From: Ignavibacteria bacterium UBA2333
GTDB taxonomy: Bacteria > Bacteroidota > Ignavibacteria > Kapaibacteriales > Kapaibacteriaceae
Length of the DNA: 64,000 bases
Direction: 5' to 3'
Assembly (NCBI GenBank): GCA_002344895.1
Contig: DDUR01000034.1
Span: forward strand, 115,587 to 179,586
In this document: positions 8,537 to 17,370 of the stretch, in pieces
How positions within the stretch are numbered: the stretch's first letter is position 1
Layout: each line of letters begins with the position of its first letter
Made by a program: the position numbers and the translations under genes
Notes under the pieces: model-generated
The model's input: the letters and a program-made list of their open reading frames with translations, nothing else
Told to the model about the DNA's origin: nothing
Databases searched by the model: none

Positions 8537-10101
8537 ACCGACGCGAACTTTTTTCCTCGCTTGCTCGGAGCGGACGTCGAGAGTCGATGACCGTTCCGAC
8601 AGATAGATTGGTACTGGTGGGTGCCGAACAACACACGGGACCACTCACTCTTGCCGACGTACATCACATCATTCGTCGACTTGGCGTAGGAGCTACTGTT
8701 GCCCAAGCCAATGCCTTTGTTGGCAAGACGGCCGACGAGGTGGTTGAATCACTACTAGGTCCAAACGAAACCCAACATCCAGATCCTCCCGGAGCATGGG
8801 TGGATGCTGCGACGGAAAACCCACTTGGTGCGGATCTTCAAACGCGGAATGCGATTGAAAGTTCGTGGTATGCGAACCATGCGTCGTTGAGCGGATGGTG
8901 GGTGCGACAATTGGCGCGTGACCTAACTGCAACGGAAAAGCTTGTCCTCTTTTGGTCTAATCATTGGACGACTGAGTTTTCGTTTGACGAAACGGTGAGT
9001 ATACCTCAAACGCTCTACCGACAGATGAAGGTATTGCGCACAAATCGAATGGGCGATCTTCGTGATCTCGCCTTGGAGATGACCGTCGACAATGCCATGG
9101 TTTGGTACCTGGGTGGTCACTTCAATCAGGTTGGTAAACCAAATGAGAATTATGCGCGCGAACTCATGGAGCTCTTCCTAACCGGCATTGGCTGGTACAC
9201 AGAAGGTGATGTCCGTGAAGCAGCACGTGTTCTCACAGGTTGGAGGGCGTCACGATACAATGACGAACCAGCACCGCAAGGGATCTATGAGACATGGTTC
9301 GATGCTGCGGCGCATGATACCGGTGCGAAGACGGTCCTCGGTGTAACAATTCCTGGACGGACGAAGGACAACAACACTGCATTCCAAGTAAAGATGGAGG
9401 AAGTGTATGAACTCATTAAGATCATCGTCCGACAGCGGCCAGAGGCGGTAAGTCGATTTATCGCAGAGAAGTTCTATCGATTCTACGTCTATTCGTCACC
9501 CGTTGATGGAGACGCTGAGTTCATTTCCGATGTAGCACGAATATTCCGCGAAGCTGATTTTAACATTCGAGCACTCATGAAGGCAATCTTCACCAGTGCA
9601 CACTTTTTTGATGCAGCAAATCGTGGTGTTCAGATCAAGACGCCGCTTGAGTTCGTATGTGGACTTGAACGGCAGCTCGGTGTGAATGTGCCAACTGCAG
9701 CGGAATGGTTAACACGAATGGATCAAACCGTGCTTGACCCGCCAACTGTCGCTGGTTGGCCTGGATATCGATCATGGATTAGCACGAACACGTATCCTGT
9801 TCGCCGACAATTAGCATCGGACATGCTCTCAAAGGTAATGTCGAATGCAAACCTCTATAATCTCTTCTCATCCTTTGACACATCGTCAAAAGACGCCTTC
9901 CTCGATGCGGTTCTAACCCACTTCTTACCAGTACCTGTTTCTCAGGCTCGCCGAGAAAACTACCTCACCATCTTGTCGCAGACGGAGCGCCAGCTCAACT
10001 ACACATGGGCGCAGGTAGCAGGGAATGAAGAAGCCGCAGCCCGCGCCCTGCGTGATGTGCTTGGCGCAATTTTCCGTGCACCGGATTTCCAGCTTTGCTG
10101 A
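8533..10101 (+). CDS. DUF1800 family protein
   Basis: 522 residues. Family hallmarks are LVLFWSNHWTTEF, NENYARELMELFLTGIGWYT followed by EAARVLTGWR, and near the C-terminus VAGWPGYRSWIST with RRQLASDML. Biochemical function is unknown; DUF1800 proteins usually occur beside DUF1501 proteins, as here, and are inferred to act together at or outside the cell envelope. No clear signal peptide is visible. The start ATG overlaps the TGA of the OmpA paralogue (ATGA), and the DUF1501 gene starts 22 bases after the stop. Confidence 0.9.
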   Translation: MNRRELFSSLARSGRRESMTVPTDRLVLVGAEQHTGPLTLADVHHIIRRLGVGATVAQANAFVGKTADEVVESLLGPNETQHPDPPGAWVDAATENPLGADLQTRNAIESSWYANHASLSGWWVRQLARDLTATEKLVLFWSNHWTTEFSFDETVSIPQTLYRQMKVLRTNRMGDLRDLALEMTVDNAMVWYLGGHFNQVGKPNENYARELMELFLTGIGWYTEGDVREAARVLTGWRASRYNDEPAPQGIYETWFDAAAHDTGAKTVLGVTIPGRTKDNNTAFQVKMEEVYELIKIIVRQRPEAVSRFIAEKFYRFYVYSSPVDGDAEFISDVARIFREADFNIRALMKAIFTSAHFFDAANRGVQIKTPLEFVCGLERQLGVNVPTAAEWLTRMDQTVLDPPTVAGWPGYRSWISTNTYPVRRQLASDMLSKVMSNANLYNLFSSFDTSSKDAFLDAVLTHFLPVPVSQARRENYLTILSQTERQLNYTWAQVAGNEEAAARALRDVLGAIFRAPDFQLC

Positions 10102-10123
10102 CGAACTTCGCAGAGGAACCTTC

Positions 10124-11701
10124 ATGAAACGACGCACCTTCATACAAAGCACAGCCGCAGCAGCCGTTGGCACACAAATCCTCGGTGGAGTTCCACTCAA
10201 GGCCTTTTCGCCGAAAGATCTGGATGGACTCGTTCAAGCTGGAGATGATAACATTCTCATCGTTGTTCAGCTCTTTGGTGGCAACGATGGTCTGAACACG
10301 ATCATTCCAGTTGATGATGACCAATACTATGCAATCCGCCCTGCCATTGCTGTTCAAAAACAACTAGCAGTACCGGTTGTTCCCGGAAGGCTGTACTTCC
10401 ATCCAGCACTCGATCCAGCTGGAGCATATAATCTTCGACGCATGTTCGATGATGGGCGCTTGGCTGTTGTTCAAGGAATCGGCTATGAGAATCCTAATCT
10501 TTCACACTTCCGTAGCACCGACATTTGGTTAAGCGGCTTTAATACGTCAGATCCAGATCGCCGCTTGATTGATGGGTGGCTTGGTCGGTATTTCGCTGAT
10601 CATCTACCGGATTTTCCTGCTACGTTGCCCGATCATCCAACAGCAGTGCAGATTGGTGGTTCATTGTCAATGTTGTTGCAAAGTCCAAAAGGTGACGTTG
10701 GAATCGCATTGACCGATCCTGACAAGTTCTTTCAGTTGGGACAAGGACTATCTCCGGATCTTGAAGCAATGCCTGGAGATACTGCCTATGAACGGGAATT
10801 CAACTTTGTCCGACTCGTAGCTGAACAGTCCGACAGATATTCGTCTGTCGTAAAAGAAGCGTTTGACAAGGGCCGAAATACGCTCCAGTATGCCACGAAT
10901 GGATTTGTGCGACAAATGCAGCTCGTGGCACGACTGATTTCTGGTGGCCTGAAATCAAAGGTCTACATGGTCTACATGGGTGGCTTTGACACACACGTTC
11001 AGCAACAGAATGATGATCTCACCGGACTTCATCCATTCCTTCTGAATGCTTTGTCAACGGGCATTGGCCAGTTTATGCAGGACGCACTCGCACAAGGATT
11101 TGCTGATCGAGTAGTTGGAATGACAGTTTCGGAGTTTGGACGTCGACCATACGAAAACGGTTCGCGCGGCACAGACCACGGAACGTCAAGTATTCAATTT
11201 GTCTTCGGTAACGGCGTAAACGCTGGTGTGTTTGGTCAGTCACCGGATTTGACCAATTTCGATAGTAATGGTGATCTTGTTTATCAGTATGACTATCGAA
11301 CCGTCTATGCCGACATTCTCGAAAACTGGTTTGGTGGTTCACCGGACGAGACGAAGTCCGTGTTCGATCTATCACCGAACGAAAACATCTTGCCACTTGG
11401 AGTAATCAAGAAGACTGTTTCATCTGTTGATGCCTACGAGGGTAGGGTGCCTGTACACGTTCGACTTGCACCGAATCCCGTTACGGATGTAGCATGGATT
11501 GAATGGTCACAGACCACACCTGCCATGGCGAAGGTGGATATCTATGATGGAACTGGACGTTTTGTTGAGCGGGTTTGGCATGGAGCTGTTGATCCAGGTT
11601 CGGTACGTCTACCGATCTCAGTGACGGCAAGCGGGTCGTACCTTTGTGCAATCACCGTCAATGGTGCTCGCACCGTGGTACCGTTCACCGTCATAAAGTA
11701 G
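10124..11701 (+). CDS. DUF1501 family protein with Tat signal and T9SS-type tail
   Basis: 525 residues. The start at MKRRTFIQSTAAAAVGTQ was chosen because it gives a twin-arginine signal (R-R-T-F-I) and has GAGGAACC upstream; the longer ORF from 10025 overlaps the DUF1800 gene. Motifs: VVQLFGGNDGLNTIIPV, PNLSHFRSTDIWLSG, MGGFDTHVQQ and VSEFGRRPYENGSRGTDHG, a sulfatase/alkaline-phosphatase-like fold pattern with possible metal-binding Asp and His. The last ~80 residues (LAPNPVTDVAWIEWSQ, then VDIYDGTGRFVERV, YLCAITVNGARTVV) form a Por-secretion C-terminal domain, so I infer Tat export followed by T9SS transit to the surface. Confidence 0.9.
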   Translation: MKRRTFIQSTAAAAVGTQILGGVPLKAFSPKDLDGLVQAGDDNILIVVQLFGGNDGLNTIIPVDDDQYYAIRPAIAVQKQLAVPVVPGRLYFHPALDPAGAYNLRRMFDDGRLAVVQGIGYENPNLSHFRSTDIWLSGFNTSDPDRRLIDGWLGRYFADHLPDFPATLPDHPTAVQIGGSLSMLLQSPKGDVGIALTDPDKFFQLGQGLSPDLEAMPGDTAYEREFNFVRLVAEQSDRYSSVVKEAFDKGRNTLQYATNGFVRQMQLVARLISGGLKSKVYMVYMGGFDTHVQQQNDDLTGLHPFLLNALSTGIGQFMQDALAQGFADRVVGMTVSEFGRRPYENGSRGTDHGTSSIQFVFGNGVNAGVFGQSPDLTNFDSNGDLVYQYDYRTVYADILENWFGGSPDETKSVFDLSPNENILPLGVIKKTVSSVDAYEGRVPVHVRLAPNPVTDVAWIEWSQTTPAMAKVDIYDGTGRFVERVWHGAVDPGSVRLPISVTASGSYLCAITVNGARTVVPFTVIK

Positions 11702-11708
11702 CGTCAGC

Positions 11709-13238
11709 GTGGCACATCGCCGCTCCTTTCTTAAGACAATCATTCTCGCCTCCGGTGCCGTTTTTTCGGCATCCTTGGAGTCGTGTACACGTAAGCCATC
11801 AGAGATTCGGCCCGTTCGTTCGTCGTCGCGGCGTACATACGACGGACAGAAATTCGCCACGGCACATGCGTATCTGCGCGATGGTGCGCCCCTTCCGCCC
11901 CCTGACCTCACATACAGGACCGATGTCATTGTTGTAGGTGCTGGCCCGTCAGGTCTCATGGCAGCGATAGACCTCGAATCGGCTGGTCGTGGTGTTATCG
12001 TACTAGATAGTGAGCCTCGCGCTGGCGGGGCTGCCGTGAGTGCCGACATTCTCGGTGGATCTGTCCCACTTGGAAGTGTGTATTTCGTTGAGTCAACGGA
12101 AGAAGTTCGGAGGATGTTGTCGTATGCCGCCATCGAACCCGTCCCTTGTCCAGATGACGGTTATGACTTCGGTGAAGGTGAAGTTGTTCGGAATCTCTGG
12201 TCAGATGCCACACTACGTAGAGTGATTCGCAATGAGAGCGACCGCGACGGAATGATGAGGTTTCGCGATGACCTTCTTGCACTCGGTGATGCTCTACCAG
12301 TCTATCCTCTGAAGACCGCCGACACCACGCAACGTAACCAGCTTGACCAACCGGTCGATAAGTGGCTGGCGCAGTATCGGTCACCAACACTTCGCACGAT
12401 CATTGAATCGTATTCACGTTCGTCGATGGGAGGGAACATCTCCCGAACTAATGTTTATTGTTTGCAAAATTTCTATGTGTCGGAGTTCGGTCCCGAATTT
12501 GGTGGTGGACGTCAGACCTTCCCTGGTGGGATGGCACGGCTCACACAGGGTGTCGCTTCAAAGTTGAAGGATGTACGCACAAACATGCTCGTAGCCCGAG
12601 TTGGTCAAGGGGCAGAAGGGGTATGGGTTGATGCCGTCGATGATCAGGGACGTGTTCATAAGATCGTTGCTGCCGACGTTATCATGGCAGTTCCGAAGTT
12701 TCAGATACCACGTTTGTTAACCGATTGTAGTCCTCAGCGCGCAGCAGCTTGTAGATCGTTAGAGTATGCTCCATATATGACACTTCATGTCGCATCGTCA
12801 AAGCCACTTGTCGAACGCGATATTTATGATACATGGAACCTTCGAAGTGAATTTGAAACCGATGTTGTGAATCCCTCGGCCGTTCCTTCTACGTCATACT
12901 CAAAAAATATATGCTCACTCTTTGTACCTATGGAACAATGGATGCGCGGCCAGCTGCAGAACGAAGAACTCTTTGCTCGCAGAGCTGCCGAAATCGTTGA
13001 TAGATTTTTGTCGACACGAACCGATGAGCAACGAGCGTCGGTCGAAACCGTGTATTGCTGGGCTTGGGGTCATAGCATCGTCGTACCAACACCAGGATCA
13101 CATAGTGAAGCTGCGTTAGCGGCTTCGTTGGGTGAAGGACGAATCGTATTTGCGCACACAGACAATGACGCGGCACCGGCACTTGAGAACGCTCTCTGGC
13201 ATGGCGCTGAGGCTGCGCGTACAGTGCTGGCGCGGTAG
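11709..13238 (+). CDS. FAD-dependent oxidoreductase, Tat-exported probable lipoprotein
   Basis: 509 residues from a GTG seven bases after the DUF1501 stop. MAHRRSFLKTIILASGAV is a twin-arginine signal and ASLESCTR a possible lipobox (Cys26). The dinucleotide-binding motif DVIVVGAGPSGLMAAIDL lies near residue 75, followed by VIVLDSEPRAGG, as in flavin amine oxidases and phytoene-desaturase-like enzymes. The C-terminal GRIVFAHTDNDAAPALENAL resembles the second FAD-binding region. The substrate is unknown. Position makes it the last gene of the OmpA-DUF1800-DUF1501 operon, so it probably acts outside the cytoplasm with them. It has two dispersed G-rich elements, one coding Q-G-A-E-G-V. Confidence 0.82.
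   Translation: MAHRRSFLKTIILASGAVFSASLESCTRKPSEIRPVRSSSRRTYDGQKFATAHAYLRDGAPLPPPDLTYRTDVIVVGAGPSGLMAAIDLESAGRGVIVLDSEPRAGGAAVSADILGGSVPLGSVYFVESTEEVRRMLSYAAIEPVPCPDDGYDFGEGEVVRNLWSDATLRRVIRNESDRDGMMRFRDDLLALGDALPVYPLKTADTTQRNQLDQPVDKWLAQYRSPTLRTIIESYSRSSMGGNISRTNVYCLQNFYVSEFGPEFGGGRQTFPGGMARLTQGVASKLKDVRTNMLVARVGQGAEGVWVDAVDDQGRVHKIVAADVIMAVPKFQIPRLLTDCSPQRAAACRSLEYAPYMTLHVASSKPLVERDIYDTWNLRSEFETDVVNPSAVPSTSYSKNICSLFVPMEQWMRGQLQNEELFARRAAEIVDRFLSTRTDEQRASVETVYCWAWGHSIVVPTPGSHSEAALAASLGEGRIVFAHTDNDAAPALENALWHGAEAARTVLAR
11887..11903 (-). repeat. dispersed G-rich 14-mer, antisense copy in FAD oxidoreductase
   Basis: AGGGGGCGGAAGGGGCG on the minus strand, antisense to the gene, which reads G-A-P-L-P-P-P here. 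Its core of 16 bases is identical to the copy at 51211. Confidence 0.6.
12606..12622 (+). repeat. dispersed G-rich 14-mer, sense copy in FAD oxidoreductase
   Basis: CAAGGGGCAGAAGGGGT on the plus strand, coding Q-G-A-E-G-V in a surface-loop-like stretch. Confidence 0.65.
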
Positions 13239-13330
13239 TTTGACAAAAGGTTTCCACAGTGGGAACATGACGCTCGATGAGTCGTCGAAGGGAACATCCA
13301 ATCCTAACCACCACATTGGAATCACCTACC

Positions 13331-14104
13331 ATGAAGCTCACCTTTTCAGCCCTCTTCGTCACTCTTGCCCTTCTTGCTGCAGGTTGCGCAGGAACAATGG
13401 AGCCAGTTGTTACACCGAAAGGTGACGTGCGGGGCGACCTGCGCGTTCGTGTTGTGTCGAACTGCGACTCACCACAACGCGACTGCGATGACGACGACGA
13501 TGATGACGATGAAGAATGGGATGACGACGATTGCGGATACAAGGCTGAAGGTAAACGCCGTATCGACTCTGTTCGCATCGATCGTGTTCGTATTCTCGTC
13601 TCACGCGTGAAACTCCACGTTTCAAAACATGACACCACAACAGGTGGCTGTGATGTAAAGGGTGGTCCACTGGTTCTAACATTTGATGACGACTCGACAA
13701 CACCCGTTCTCTCGGCACCATTGCCAAAAGGGCGGTACGAGAAGATCAAACTTGAAATGCACAAGTTCTCATCAGACGAAGCCGGTGTGTATGCGAGTGA
13801 CACGGTCTTTTCGGACTTCTGTGAACCGCGTCGCGTGACAATCATCGTCGAAGGACGCTATTGGGCAGACTCGACAGAAAAAACCTTTACACTCTCCGAT
13901 GACGAAACGGCGAACCTGTGGATTAACATTGATCCATACGTAGAGATTGCTGAAGATGGCGGGGAAGGACTACTTCTCGACTTTAACGCACTCAAGTCGT
14001 TCCGTGTTCGCGGTCGTGTTATCGACCCCGATGACGACGATGCACGGTATGTCCTTCGTGGACGTCTGAAATTCTCAATCAAAGCCCGCGGAAATGGGCG
14101 CTAA
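13331..14104 (+). CDS. DUF4382-like lipoprotein with acidic Asp-run linker
   Basis: 257 residues. MKLTFSALFVTLALLAAGC is a lipoprotein signal with lipobox (LAAGC). After a short strand comes a segment with three Cys around an uninterrupted acidic run (CDSPQRDC, then eight Asp, EEW, four Asp, C), which could bind divalent metal. The remainder (RIDSVRIDRVRILVSRVKLH, LSAPLPKGRYEKIKLEMHKF, LRGRLKFSIK) follows the pattern of DUF4382 domains, whose role is unknown. The next gene is a clear paralogue without the acidic run. No promoter element of the -7 type is obvious; AGTTTGACAAAAG at about 13237 is a weak candidate. Confidence 0.72.
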   Translation: MKLTFSALFVTLALLAAGCAGTMEPVVTPKGDVRGDLRVRVVSNCDSPQRDCDDDDDDDDEEWDDDDCGYKAEGKRRIDSVRIDRVRILVSRVKLHVSKHDTTTGGCDVKGGPLVLTFDDDSTTPVLSAPLPKGRYEKIKLEMHKFSSDEAGVYASDTVFSDFCEPRRVTIIVEGRYWADSTEKTFTLSDDETANLWINIDPYVEIAEDGGEGLLLDFNALKSFRVRGRVIDPDDDDARYVLRGRLKFSIKARGNGR

Positions 14105-14152
14105 GCCATTCGCGGAACTCGGTAACAATTACATATCGTGGGAGGAGACACC

Positions 14153-14866
14153 ATGAACATCAAACATCTAGCGGCAATCGTAGCCGTGGCACTTGCAATC
14201 GCAGGTTGTTCTGAGAGCACCGATCCGTCGTCCGAACCGACAATGACGATGACGGCCCGTATGACGTCGACCACAGCAGCACCGTCGGCCATCCGACCAG
14301 ATTCGCCACGTACCGAAGGTGGAAGGCTCATCGATTCCGTTCGTGTTGACAAGGTGCGAATCCTGCTTTCGCGTATCAAGCTCCACCGGACAAATGATGA
14401 CACGTCGAACGGTGGGAAGGATGTCAAGATCGGTCCAGCCGTATTGACGATTGACAACGACACCGTGACAACCGTCTTTGCCTCGGCAATCCCAACGGGC
14501 ACGTATGAGAGAATGAAGCTCGAGAAGCACAAATTCTCGGGTAGTGAGGCAGCGCAGTATGCTGCCGACCCGGTATTTGGTCCATTTGCCTTCCCAGATC
14601 GTATTACCCTCATCGTTGATGGAACGGTCTATGCAGAAGGTGAAACACGTGCCTTCACGTTAACGGACGACCGTACCGAGAATCTCTGGGTGGGTTTTGA
14701 CCCCGCACTTACGGTAACCGAGTCGACATCAACAACGGTTGACCTTGAGTTCTCTGCACGACTACTGTTTAACGTTGACGGGAACATTCTTGACCCGCTC
14801 GACGTCTCCTTGCGCGACGTGATTCGCGCGCGCTTAAAGAATGCCTTTAAGCTGAAGAAGCGCTGA
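14153..14866 (+). CDS. DUF4382-like lipoprotein, tandem paralogue
   Basis: 237 residues. Lipoprotein signal MNIKHLAAIVAVALAIAGC. From LIDSVRVDKVRILLSRIKLH onward it aligns with the preceding protein (IPTGTYERMKLEKHKF, FTLTDDRTENLWVGFDP, IRARLKNAFKLKK), so the pair arose by duplication. The linker is Thr/Ser-rich in place of the Asp run. The start has a strong ribosome site, GGGAGGAG, seven bases upstream, and this leader resembles that of the gene at 15079. A hairpin-plus-T-run terminator follows. Function unknown; exposed on a membrane face. Confidence 0.72.
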   Translation: MNIKHLAAIVAVALAIAGCSESTDPSSEPTMTMTARMTSTTAAPSAIRPDSPRTEGGRLIDSVRVDKVRILLSRIKLHRTNDDTSNGGKDVKIGPAVLTIDNDTVTTVFASAIPTGTYERMKLEKHKFSGSEAAQYAADPVFGPFAFPDRITLIVDGTVYAEGETRAFTLTDDRTENLWVGFDPALTVTESTSTTVDLEFSARLLFNVDGNILDPLDVSLRDVIRARLKNAFKLKKR

Positions 14867-14915
14867 CGGACAAACGCCAAATCCCCCAGAAAACGGCATC
14901 CGTCTCCCTGCCAAT

Positions 14916-14966
14916 CGATCGGCCGACATCAATGGAAACGGCGATGACGGCCGATCGCATTTTTTT
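14916..14966 (+). terminator. probable Rho-independent terminator after DUF4382 genes
   Basis: Perfect 10-bp arms CGATCGGCCG and CGGCCGATCG enclose a 22-base loop that can pair further (CATC with GATG). CA and then seven T follow. Confidence 0.6.
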
Positions 14967-15078
14967 GGACGAGACCGATGCAAGAGGGGAGTCGGCCACC
15001 TCACGCAAAACAACTTCAGGGATTCGCCACGACTACGTAACATTTTTATTCATTCCGGACATTGTGGGGAGACACACC

Positions 15079-15600
15079 ATGACATGTTCAGTTCGACGAC
15101 TCATGGCAGTCGTAACAGCTCTTTTCCTGATAAGCCCGTTAACCACTCTTGCGCAAGGTCCAAAGGGCAAGGAGTTTGGCTTCGGCATTATTCTTGGAGA
15201 TCCGCTCGGCTTAACAGCCAAATACTGGACAAACAACGAGAACGCGCTTGTTTTTGGCCTCGGGGCATCGTACTTCGGTGCACCTCGGATCCAAGTTGAC
15301 TACTTATGGCACTTTGATGCCTTCCAATCACAAGTTGTCAAAATGTATGCAGGTCCAGGTCTGGGATTTGGTTTTGGGCGCGAAGGTTATGGAGTTTGGT
15401 ATAAACGCGGTAAACGCGACGTGTTCTATTACCGCGATGAAGGAGAGTTCGGAATTGGTGTTCGTGCCATTGTTGGCATCAATGTTATCCCGAAACGCAC
15501 CCCTCTTGAGATATTCCTTGAGCTCGGACCAAACATCGGTGTTGCACCTGGTTTCGGTGTAGCGCTGGATGCTGCAATCGGAGTACGTTTCTACCCATAA
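15079..15600 (+). CDS. small predicted outer-membrane protein
   Basis: 173 residues. Signal peptide MTCSVRRLMAVVTALFLI, cleavage near TLA-QGP. The mature part alternates as in a beta-barrel, with Gly-rich strands (GFGIILGDPLGLTAKYW, GPGLGFGFGREGYG, GVALDAAIGVRFYP) and a terminal aromatic. No named family recognised, though it resembles short DUF-type barrel proteins in FCB genomes. GGGGAGA before the ATG at 15079 is a good ribosome site and supports this start over the upstream in-frame ATG at 14932. The gene is followed by a bidirectional terminator shared with tRNA-Leu. Confidence 0.65.
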   Translation: MTCSVRRLMAVVTALFLISPLTTLAQGPKGKEFGFGIILGDPLGLTAKYWTNNENALVFGLGASYFGAPRIQVDYLWHFDAFQSQVVKMYAGPGLGFGFGREGYGVWYKRGKRDVFYYRDEGEFGIGVRAIVGINVIPKRTPLEIFLELGPNIGVAPGFGVALDAAIGVRFYP

Positions 15601-15671
15601 AAACGTTGTGATGCTCGCGTGAACTTCGTCTATGAGTTCAGCAGGTATAGAGATCTTCATCTTGAAAAAGA

Positions 15672-15703
15672 AAAAGGGGCCGTCCAAATGGACGGCCCCT
15701 TTT
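15672..15703. terminator. bidirectional Rho-independent terminator
   Basis: Perfect 14-bp stem, arms AAAAGGGGCCGTCC and GGACGGCCCCTTTT, with an AAAT loop. On the minus strand it is followed by TTCTTTTTC, so it ends the tRNA transcript; on the plus strand it can end the 15079 gene. Confidence 0.85.
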
Positions 15704-15714
15704 GCGTTTCTGCG

Positions 15715-15798
15715 TGCGGAAGAGGGGACTTGAACCCCTACGCCCTTACGAGCGCCACCCCCTCAAGATGGTGCGTCTGCCAATTTCGCCACTTCCGC
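15715..15798 (-). tRNA. tRNA-Leu (anticodon GAG)
   Basis: Folds as a class II tRNA: acceptor stem GCGGAAG/CTTCCGC, D arm with GGCAGACGC, anticodon stem CCATC/GGTGG around loop TTGAGGG (anticodon at 15762-15764), a long variable arm, and T arm AGGGG-TTCAAGT-CCCCT. The discriminator base is A, and CCA is not encoded. It would read CUC and CUU codons. Confidence 0.93.
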
Positions 15799-15866
15799 AG
15801 GAGGAACTGCAATATACGAGGTTTCAGGAAAACTGCCAGCGCATCAAACGTTCAGACGTACTGAAA

Positions 15867-17327
15867 TCAGTCTTCTCCTTGGGCCTTTGTCCAACCGGCA
15901 GCACCATCAAACTCCTGCAGTTTTTCAATGTGAGCCCACTGAATCTCGGTAGCAATCTTGCTCATGAGGTCAAGTATCTCAGCGTCAGTGAGATTACCTT
16001 CGGCCTTCATAAACCGACAGCGATATTGGTCAATACAGTCCGTAATCGTGCCCGTTGGAGGATAGACGCGCGTTCCGCGATTGGAGATCATTTTTAAGGT
16101 AGCGGCAGATCCGGCTGTCAAACGCTCGATGGTTGTGCCGAGATCGATTGGACCAAGAGCTGTTTCAACAAAGATGTCGACGCCGGCAACGCGGCGTGAG
16201 CTGACCTTAACAATGTCACGTTCAGCCGAAAATGTCGGCAAGGTAATCGGTTTAACGTCGCGGATCGAATACGCTGCTGACGACTTACCAAAGTTAGAAA
16301 TCACTGCATCCGTGTATTCTGTGGTTGTACATGCGAGCTCGTCACCAACAACGTCGCGCGTACGGAACTTGCCTTCTTCCCACGTTACCATTACGGCATT
16401 TTCAATTGTAGCTGCAGCATCGAACTCACCGAGGTGGCGCAACATCATCACGGCTGACAGAATGACGGCCGTTGGGTTGATGTTGTTCTTGCCGGCATAC
16501 TTCGGAGCACTTCCGTGTACCGCCTCGAAGATGGCGACTTCGCTACCAATGTTTGCTGAAGGCGCAAAACCGAGACCACCGACGAGTGCCGATGTAAGGT
16601 CGCTCATGATATCGCCATTCATGTTCGTCGTGACAATTACGTCGAACTGTTCTGGTTTTTTAACGAGCTGGTGTGCGCAATTGTCGATGATGATGTGATT
16701 GGCTTCGATGTCCGGATACTCTTTTGAGATATCCTCAAAGGTGCGCTTGAGTAATCCTTCCGTCATCTTCATAATATTCGACTTTGTCGCGCAGTGCACC
16801 TTCGTGCGCCCTTCGGCACGTGCAAACTCAAATGCCAGGCGCACGACCTTTTCACAGCCTTTGCGAGAAATGAGCTTCAGGCACTGAGCCACACCAGGCG
16901 TCTGCATGTGCTCTATACCGGCATAGAGGTCTTCAACGTTTTCGCGGACAACGACGAGGTCGAGTTTACGACCACTGTAGGGTGTAGGAACACCAGGCAA
17001 TTCACGAACGGGACGGATATTGCCGAAGGTCTCAAACAGTTTTCGAAGGGTAACGTTGGCACTCTTTTCGCCGTAACCTACAGGCGTTCCGAGCGGACCT
17101 TTTAAGACAACGCGCGTCTTGGAAATCGAGTCAATCGTTTCCTGCGGCACGCCAGAAGCGATTCCCTGTTTAAAGACCCTTTCGCCGGCGTGACGGACTT
17201 CCCATGCGATGGGAGCACCGGTGGCCTCGATGATCTTAATGGCGGAATCAACGCATTCCGGGCCGACGCCGTCGCCTGGAATGACCGTAACGAGCTTCTT
17301 GCCGTCGGCTGTGATGTGGATGTTCAT
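15867..17327 (-). CDS. icd: isocitrate dehydrogenase (type II, long form)
   Basis: Oxidative decarboxylation of isocitrate to 2-oxoglutarate in the TCA cycle; cytosolic. 486 residues, matching the ~500-residue Thermus-type enzyme, which has a C-terminal extension of about 140 residues. Seen: VIPGDGVGPECVDSAIKII, the substrate loop SANVTLRKLFETFGNIRPVR, VVVRENVEDLYAGIEHM, the catalytic-region lysine in VHCATKSNIMKMTEG, the metal-binding DVIVTTNMNGDIMSDLTSAL, and EAVHGSAPKYAGKNNINPTA. NAD versus NADP preference cannot be settled by eye. A -7 element lies 30 bp upstream of the ATG. The gene ends about 70 bp from the tRNA. Confidence 0.93.
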   Translation of the reverse strand: MNIHITADGKKLVTVIPGDGVGPECVDSAIKIIEATGAPIAWEVRHAGERVFKQGIASGVPQETIDSISKTRVVLKGPLGTPVGYGEKSANVTLRKLFETFGNIRPVRELPGVPTPYSGRKLDLVVVRENVEDLYAGIEHMQTPGVAQCLKLISRKGCEKVVRLAFEFARAEGRTKVHCATKSNIMKMTEGLLKRTFEDISKEYPDIEANHIIIDNCAHQLVKKPEQFDVIVTTNMNGDIMSDLTSALVGGLGFAPSANIGSEVAIFEAVHGSAPKYAGKNNINPTAVILSAVMMLRHLGEFDAAATIENAVMVTWEEGKFRTRDVVGDELACTTTEYTDAVISNFGKSSAAYSIRDVKPITLPTFSAERDIVKVSSRRVAGVDIFVETALGPIDLGTTIERLTAGSAATLKMISNRGTRVYPPTGTITDCIDQYRCRFMKAEGNLTDAEILDLMSKIATEIQWAHIEKLQEFDGAAGWTKAQGED

Positions 17328-17357
17328 GTCGTTGGAACAGTACGGTGAATCGAGGCC

Positions 17358-17366
17358 GCAAAGATA
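17358..17366 (-). promoter_or_regulatory. -7 promoter element of icd
   Basis: TATCTTTGC on the minus strand, an exact match, 30 bases before the ATG at 17327; this leaves a short leader of roughly 25 nt. Confidence 0.65.
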
Positions 17367-17370
17367 TGGG

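Noticed and set aside
15672..15703. Terminator stem as a copy of the dispersed element
   Set aside because: It contains AAGGGGCC and its complement, but as an inverted pair around a loop, not the direct two-run arrangement of the element.
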